From positions 1 through 53,887 of the forward strand of contig JBBRND010000029.1 of assembly GCA_038230515.1 (NCBI GenBank): a DNA stretch of 53,887 bases, written 5' to 3'. How positions within the stretch are numbered: the first letter of the stretch is position 1; each line of letters starts with the position of its first letter. The notes under the pieces were generated by a model. That model had not been told where the DNA came from, ran no database searches, and saw only the letters and a program-made list of their open reading frames with translations. Below are positions 50,239-53,887 of this stretch, piece after piece. The stretch is from JAPLDB01 sp038230515 (GTDB taxonomy: Bacteria > Bacteroidota > Bacteroidia > AKYH767-A > 2013-40CM-41-45). Position numbers and translations under genes: made by a program.

Positions 50239-50278
50239 AAAGAAGCTGTTAAGCGCAATGCTTAACAGCTTCTTTTTT
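50239..50278 (-). terminator. Terminator of the Ala/Lys/Pro-rich gene
   Basis: AAAGAAGCTGTTAAGC (50239-50254) and its complement (50260-50275) form a 16-bp stem with a 5-nt loop and T-runs on both sides. It follows the gene at 50293 (minus) by 15 bp and could stop plus-strand transcripts too. Confidence 0.9.
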
Positions 50279-50292
50279 CTTTTCAGAAAGAA

Positions 50293-50544
50293 TTACTTAG
50301 TTGGAGCAGCAGCAGGTTTTGCATCGTCCTTCTTCATGGCATCTTTCTTAGCAGCAGGCTTAGCTGTGCCTTTTTTCATTTTGCCATCGTCTTTCTTCTC
50401 CATTTTAGCAGGTTCTGCTTTCTCCATCTTTGCAGGAGCTGCAGCCGGAGCTGTTTTTGCAGGTGCTGGAGCTGTTGCCGGTGTTTGAGCTGACACTGCG
50501 ATTGCGAACATAGCTGTTACAGCTAATACAAGAATCTTTTTCAT
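50293..50544 (-). CDS. Small secreted Ala/Lys/Pro-rich protein
   Basis: 83 residues. A clear signal peptide (1-19, AVSAQ) is followed by a fully low-complexity tail made of Ala, Lys, Pro, Met, Glu and Asp (APAKMEKAEPAKMEKKDDG is typical). It has no fold I can name. Such tails occur in periplasmic spacer proteins and in very abundant small exported proteins of this phylum. A strong terminator suggests it is well expressed; no clear promoter box could be assigned. Confidence 0.75.
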   Translation of the reverse strand: MKKILVLAVTAMFAIAVSAQTPATAPAPAKTAPAAAPAKMEKAEPAKMEKKDDGKMKKGTAKPAAKKDAMKKDDAKPAAAPTK

Positions 50545-50667
50545 TTTGATTTGGGTTTAAGAATTAAATTTAATTTATGGGTGCAATAGTATTACAAAGT
50601 AAATGAATATGGGGTGAATGAGTGTTGTGGATAAAATGAAGATGCTTCAAACGATGTGACGATCAAC

Positions 50668-51048
50668 TCATCTACCCATAAAAAACTTTGCTGAAAAAAA
50701 TCCTGCAAAGGAAAGTGCTACGCAGGTAATATTACTCAACAAGATATACCCCAGCGCCATTCCGGCTTCTCCGCTACGGAAAAGATTCATGGCTTCGACA
50801 GAGAAGGAAGAGAAAGTGGTGTATCCGCCAAGCAATCCAATAAAAAGAAAGAACCTCATTGGGGTTGAAATAAAATTTGCTTCGCCCAGTGCCCACAGCA
50901 AGCCGATAATGAATGAGCCGGATGCATTTACTGCAAATGTTCCCCACGGAAAAACAGCGGTTTGAGTAAATCTGTTTACAAACGTTGATGCAAGATATCG
51001 CCCTGTGCTTCCGATGGCGCCTCCGATGGCGATGAGAAAGAGTTTCAT
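50668..51048 (-). CDS. crcB: Fluoride channel CrcB/FluC
   Basis: 126 residues with four transmembrane segments; the protein works as a dual-topology dimer that expels fluoride. Diagnostic elements: GGAIGSTGRYLAS (9-21), WGTFAVNASGSFIIGLL (35-51, with the pore Asn in VNASGSF), and GGYTTFSSFSVEAMNL (74-89, phenylalanine box). A -7 box TACTTTTG at 51057-51064 (minus) is only eight bases from the ATG, so the mRNA should be nearly leaderless. No room for a fluoride riboswitch. Confidence 0.95.
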   Translation of the reverse strand: MKLFLIAIGGAIGSTGRYLASTFVNRFTQTAVFPWGTFAVNASGSFIIGLLWALGEANFISTPMRFFLFIGLLGGYTTFSSFSVEAMNLFRSGEAGMALGYILLSNITCVALSFAGFFSAKFFMGR

Positions 51049-51056
51049 AACTGCGT

Positions 51057-51064
51057 CAAAAGTA
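51057..51064 (-). promoter_or_regulatory. -7 box TACTTTTG of crcB
   Basis: Minus strand TACTTTTG, perfect TANNTTTG, ending eight bases before the crcB ATG. Implies a leader of a few nucleotides at most. Confidence 0.5.
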
Positions 51065-51082
51065 AAATAAAAAATTCCCTTT

Positions 51083-52966
51083 CTATCGTGCCTTTTTTAT
51101 TTCCTGTAGATGCATAGCCGACTGTAATCCGTTAGAGGCATTTGGATAATCGGGATTTTTCAAAAGTGTTTTTTGAAAATAATAAATGGCGCTGTCAGCA
51201 TTCTGAATAGTAAAATAAGCGCCTCCGAGATTAAAAAGTATTTCGGCATTCAACGAATCGTATTGTAACGCATGAAGCATGGTGCGTATGGATAATTCAT
51301 ATTTTTTATCAACTCCATATTTCATTCCTTCGTGCAGATAGTAAACTGATAGTACCCGGTCAGGATCATTTAACTGCGGGCTTAATGGATTTACGGCTCT
51401 TGCTTTATTCCACCACAGTTCGGCATTTTTGTAATCATTCTTCCAGTTGTAAGCCACTCCCATGTTGATGTACCCATCTATTTTCTCAGGGTAAATAACT
51501 ATTCCTTTCTGCAAATAGCTCATGCTTTCATCAAGGAGCTTTTCTTTTTCGTCACCAGAATTTTCTTTTGCAAGGTTGAGGCAGGTAAACCCAGCGTTCA
51601 GTTGACTCTTTGCACTGTTCGGTGTTTCATCTACATCGGAAAGAAATAAAGTGTTGTTGTTTTTCCAATCGAGGCAACGGGAAATATTGCGAACGGAAAA
51701 AACAGAAAGGACTGCAAACAGCATGATGATTTTCAACCTTGATAAAAAATCAAATTGATTCCTGTTCTTTAATTTTTCGAATCCGGTTACCAAAAGGGCA
51801 GGTATTGCAATGCAAAATCCGATAGAAGGAATCAACACAAACCTTTCTGCAAGCGGGGTTCCTGTAGTCAGAAAAAAATTTGATACGATTGAAAACGTGA
51901 GGAAGTAAAAGAAAATAGAGAATGAGTAAACAGGTTTCTTCCTGAAAAAATAAATTGCCATGATTAATAGCGGGAGTTGAATTAGAATTGACAGGATGAC
52001 TTGCGGGTTGCTGAAATCAGTAAGCGGAATTTGATTGTAGTTGTAATCGTACGAAAGATGATATGGGAAGACGAGAAGTTTGAGATACATGAGCCACGTA
52101 AGAAAAACAGTGGCATATTTCTGCACTGCTGAAGCATGAATGAATGGATTGTTGAGAATGTCTTCATTTATTGCACCATTGTTTTCTTTGGTTGCAAGAA
52201 AACGGAATAAAAGAAACAAACCAGCAACGGCTGCAAACCAACAGGACGATGAAATTATTTTCTGTTTTGTTGAATCAGAGAAAAAGAAAAGCGCGAGTGG
52301 AAATGCGGCAAGAAAAGTAATTGCAGTCTCCTTACTCATCAGTGCAAGAAAATAAAACACGACAGACAGGAACAAATTTTTTGACTTGCCCAAGCCGCCA
52401 TATTGAAACAACTGAATGGCTGCAAGAAGAAAAAACAAGAGGCACAATAAATCATCGCGCCCTTTGATGTTGATTACCGATTCCGAATGAACAGGCAGCG
52501 CCATGAAGAGGAGGGAGGCGGCAAACGAAATTTGTTTCCAGTTCTTTTTGGAAAAAGAAGTTTTAAAAAGCAGCAACCATTTGAAAAGCAATACTCCGCT
52601 GATCGCATAAAGAATTACATTGATGAGATGAGAAATGAACGGACTGTTATGAAAAATCTGTTGCTCAATGGCAAACGTAATTACGGACAGCGGACGGTAT
52701 CTCGCTCCCACAAGCCCGTTCACTTCGGCATCCGTCATTCCTGCAAAAGTGTCGTGGCTGAGAATATTTCCAATGCCTGAAAAACCCTGCTGTGTAAATT
52801 TGTTTTTTACGATGACGATAAAATCATCCAGCGCATAGTCATTAAAAACAGAAAGCCCGTAGCAGACGAAAGCAACAGCCACAATCCAGATCCATTGCCG
52901 GTTTGGCATTTCTTTCTGCTGAATTGTTTTTTCTTCAGAAACCGATTTTTTCTTTCGCTTGCTCAT
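51083..52966 (-). CDS. TMTC-like GT-C membrane protein with C-terminal TPRs
   Basis: 627 residues from the ATG at 52966; the frame stays open to 53032 but the added part is a poor N-terminus before the basic MSKRKKK start. About ten or more membrane segments lie in the first 420 residues. The early loop has DYALDD (43-48) and RYRPLSVITFAIEQQIF (89-105), the pattern of eukaryotic TMTC O-mannosyltransferases and their bacterial relatives. The C-terminal TPR part (about 450-620) has AKSQLNAGFTCLNLAKE, GYINMGVAYNWKNDYKNAELWWNKA, AEILFNLGGAYFTIQNADSAIYYF. Protein or lipid glycosylation is the likely class of activity. Confidence 0.8.
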   Translation of the reverse strand: MSKRKKKSVSEEKTIQQKEMPNRQWIWIVAVAFVCYGLSVFNDYALDDFIVIVKNKFTQQGFSGIGNILSHDTFAGMTDAEVNGLVGARYRPLSVITFAIEQQIFHNSPFISHLINVILYAISGVLLFKWLLLFKTSFSKKNWKQISFAASLLFMALPVHSESVINIKGRDDLLCLLFFLLAAIQLFQYGGLGKSKNLFLSVVFYFLALMSKETAITFLAAFPLALFFFSDSTKQKIISSSCWFAAVAGLFLLFRFLATKENNGAINEDILNNPFIHASAVQKYATVFLTWLMYLKLLVFPYHLSYDYNYNQIPLTDFSNPQVILSILIQLPLLIMAIYFFRKKPVYSFSIFFYFLTFSIVSNFFLTTGTPLAERFVLIPSIGFCIAIPALLVTGFEKLKNRNQFDFLSRLKIIMLFAVLSVFSVRNISRCLDWKNNNTLFLSDVDETPNSAKSQLNAGFTCLNLAKENSGDEKEKLLDESMSYLQKGIVIYPEKIDGYINMGVAYNWKNDYKNAELWWNKARAVNPLSPQLNDPDRVLSVYYLHEGMKYGVDKKYELSIRTMLHALQYDSLNAEILFNLGGAYFTIQNADSAIYYFQKTLLKNPDYPNASNGLQSAMHLQEIKKAR

Positions 52967-53024
52967 GCATGCATTGGTAAAACCAGAACGAAAGTAGGAA
53001 AGAAAATAAAATGAGCCGACTGAT

Positions 53025-53047
53025 GCAGCCAATGTGAGATCGGCTGC
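53025..53047 (-). terminator. Possible terminator of the 84-aa gene
   Basis: On the minus strand GCAGCC, an 11-nt spacer, GGCTGC. A second overlapping pairing AGCCGA/TCGGCT is possible. T-rich sequence only comes 11 bases later, so the call is weak. Confidence 0.3.
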
Positions 53048-53056
53048 TTAAAATTT

Positions 53057-53311
53057 TTATTCCGTTCGCCTCACTGCCCAGCCGCTGCCGTCAGGCATTG
53101 TTTTGGTTTTGAACTTGCGCTGGTAACGCTTGCCGATGTAGCTGGCAATGGTTGTGAGCTTTCGTTTGCGCTGCCAATCTTTTTTTTCGATTAAAATATT
53201 TTCGCCCGGCTTCAGGTTCAGTATCCAGGTAAATACGTTTGATGCACGCCCGCGCCCTTGTGTGGGCAAGTTGTCGAAGTCCTCGTTGCTGATGGGTTTC
53301 ATTGGCTTCAT
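53057..53311 (-). CDS. Small basic hypothetical protein (84 aa)
   Basis: 84 residues, strongly basic, no signal peptide. Order: NEDFDNLPTQGRGRASNVFTWILNL (split near 9-33), LKPGENILIEKKDW (33-46), QRKRKLTTIASYIGKRYQRKFKTKTMPDGSGWAVRRTE. The K/R-rich, helical middle and a final W-x-VRR suggest nucleic-acid binding, possibly a winged-helix-like domain; this is inference. Repeat array D begins about 80 bp upstream of its start. Confidence 0.65.
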   Translation of the reverse strand: MKPMKPISNEDFDNLPTQGRGRASNVFTWILNLKPGENILIEKKDWQRKRKLTTIASYIGKRYQRKFKTKTMPDGSGWAVRRTE

Positions 53312-53390
53312 TTTTTAGCTGATGATGGCTTGTTACGGAATGCAAATTTGCAAAAAATGGCTCAATTGGTTTGCGTTTTTCGTAAATTAA

Positions 53391-53625
53391 ATCAAGATAG
53401 TAGTAAAACAGATCAGCATAACCGTTAAATAACTCAGTACAATAATAAAATAGATCATGATAATTATGAATTAGATCAGCATAGTAGTAAATTAAATCAT
53501 AATATAAGTCAAAATGATCAAGATAATTGTCGAATAGATCATGATACTAATCAAATAACTCAGTATGATAGTCAAATAGTTCAGTATAGAGATGAATTAA
53601 TTCACTAAAATAGTGAATAGGTTCT
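53391..53625. repeat. 21-bp tandem repeat array D
   Basis: About twelve diverged units, each anchored by ATCA, CTCA or TTCA at exact 21-bp steps (53391, 53412, 53433, 53454, 53475, 53496, 53517, 53538, 53559, 53580, 53601; a weak one at 53622). Units share a form like AAATAGATCATGATA then (G/C)TA(G/A)T. Some hold ATCATGAT, an 8-bp palindrome. It is the most decayed of the four arrays in the window. No unique spacers. The 53312-53390 stretch to the 84-aa gene shows only the palindrome GCAAATTTGC. Confidence 0.92.
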
Positions 53626-53751
53626 GCGAAATTGAGAAAAATTTGATGATTTTGTGGTTTAATGCCCGTTCTGTATTTCATTTCTTACGAGTACAAAAGC
53701 TGGTCTTGAAGTTCAGGAACTCAAACTCCAAAGAAGTTTTATAACCCCTCA

Positions 53752-53759
53752 TATGTTTG
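53752..53759 (+). promoter_or_regulatory. -7 box TATGTTTG near the window end
   Basis: TATGTTTG matches TANNTTTG. It would serve a plus-strand gene starting at or beyond the window end. No -33 element is visible. Confidence 0.35.
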
Positions 53760-53854
53760 CCGAAGATACAAGTTCTTTAAAAAGTTAGAACCTTGCAGAA
53801 AAAATAAAAGGGAGAAGAGTGAGAGAAGATGAACCCCTAAGCAGCTTTAATAGT

Positions 53855-53887
53855 ATGCTGATCCGAAGAACCTTCCTCACTCTTTTA
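53855..53887 (+). CDS. Possible 5' end of a gene leaving the window (weak)
   Basis: Eleven codons from an ATG read MLIRRTFLTLL, which looks like the start of a signal peptide, and stay open to the window edge. It lies about 95 bp after the -7 box at 53752. Too short to trust; a 9-bp inverted repeat (AAGAGTGAG at 53815, CTCACTCTT at 53876) overlaps it. The rest of 53641-53854 shows nothing I can support. Confidence 0.25.
   Translation, partial: MLIRRTFLTLL

Noticed and set aside
51049..51082. Fluoride riboswitch before crcB
   Set aside because: Only 34 bp separate the genes, and the -7 box is eight bases from the start codon.
53815..53884. Terminal inverted repeat of an insertion sequence
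   Set aside because: Arms are only 9 bp with a 52-nt loop, and no transposase or target duplication is visible at the window edge.

Overview
The window is a chromosomal segment of a member of the Bacteroidota. Four predicted secreted proteins end in a type A sorting domain of the type IX secretion system (T9SS). Many genes are preceded by the Bacteroidota -7 promoter box TANNTTTG. The intergenic DNA is AT-rich, and gene pairs such as gcvH plus a VanZ-family gene and an exonuclease/GIY-YIG fusion are typical of the phylum. There is no 16S rRNA in the window, so I do not assign a genus.

Layout. 1-2.1 kb: a 22-bp tandem array in front of a T9SS-exported repeat protein, then REP-like and 11-bp repeats. 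2.2-7.2 kb: gcvH, a VanZ-family gene, ubiX, a small conserved-looking gene, queG and a large membrane/TPR protein. 7.3-7.7 kb: RNase P RNA with its own promoter and terminator. 7.8-18.5 kb: an acyltransferase, an S9 peptidase, a PAP2 phosphatase, and a run of secreted or outer-membrane proteins, including two T9SS cargos and two small proteins that share a signature. 18.6-29.2 kb: lpdA, then a polysaccharide block (asnB, GT4 transferase, Wza-like export lipoprotein, Wzc-like tyrosine kinase with a Tyr-Gly tail, rfbC, WecA-like initiating transferase, divergent kdsD). 29.4-38.4 kb: recQ, two orphan proteins around a 21-bp array, a toxin-antitoxin pair, recA, a TPR lipoprotein, tRNA-Ser(UGA) and a methyltransferase. 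38.5-53.3 kb: a nuclease lipoprotein, an MFS carrier with a CoA-binding protein, rplS, trmD, a GNAT protein, a redoxin plus cytochrome/copper monooxygenase-like pair, an exonuclease/GIY-YIG repair nuclease, a T9SS propeller-like protein, a WD40 protein, a small Ala/Lys/Pro protein, crcB and a second GT-C/TPR membrane protein.

How the genes fit together. The 20-29 kb genes should assemble and export a surface polysaccharide, although no flippase, polymerase or full nucleotide-sugar pathway is in view. The many signal peptides, lipoproteins and T9SS tails indicate heavy investment in the cell surface. Housekeeping genes (rnpB, recA, recQ, rplS, trmD, lpdA, gcvH) are scattered among them.

The most unusual structure is not a gene. 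Four intergenic arrays (1-264, 12661-12852, 32715-32966, 53391-53625) have different sequences but the same 21-22 bp period, which is two turns of B-DNA. Each lies on the 5' side of a gene, and two show a 42-bp two-unit higher order. I know of no described element that matches; this is the best candidate here for something undescribed. Other points worth checking are the Tyr-Gly repeat tract in the kinase, a heptanucleotide repeat in the start region of the cytochrome/monooxygenase gene, and the two secreted proteins with a shared signature.
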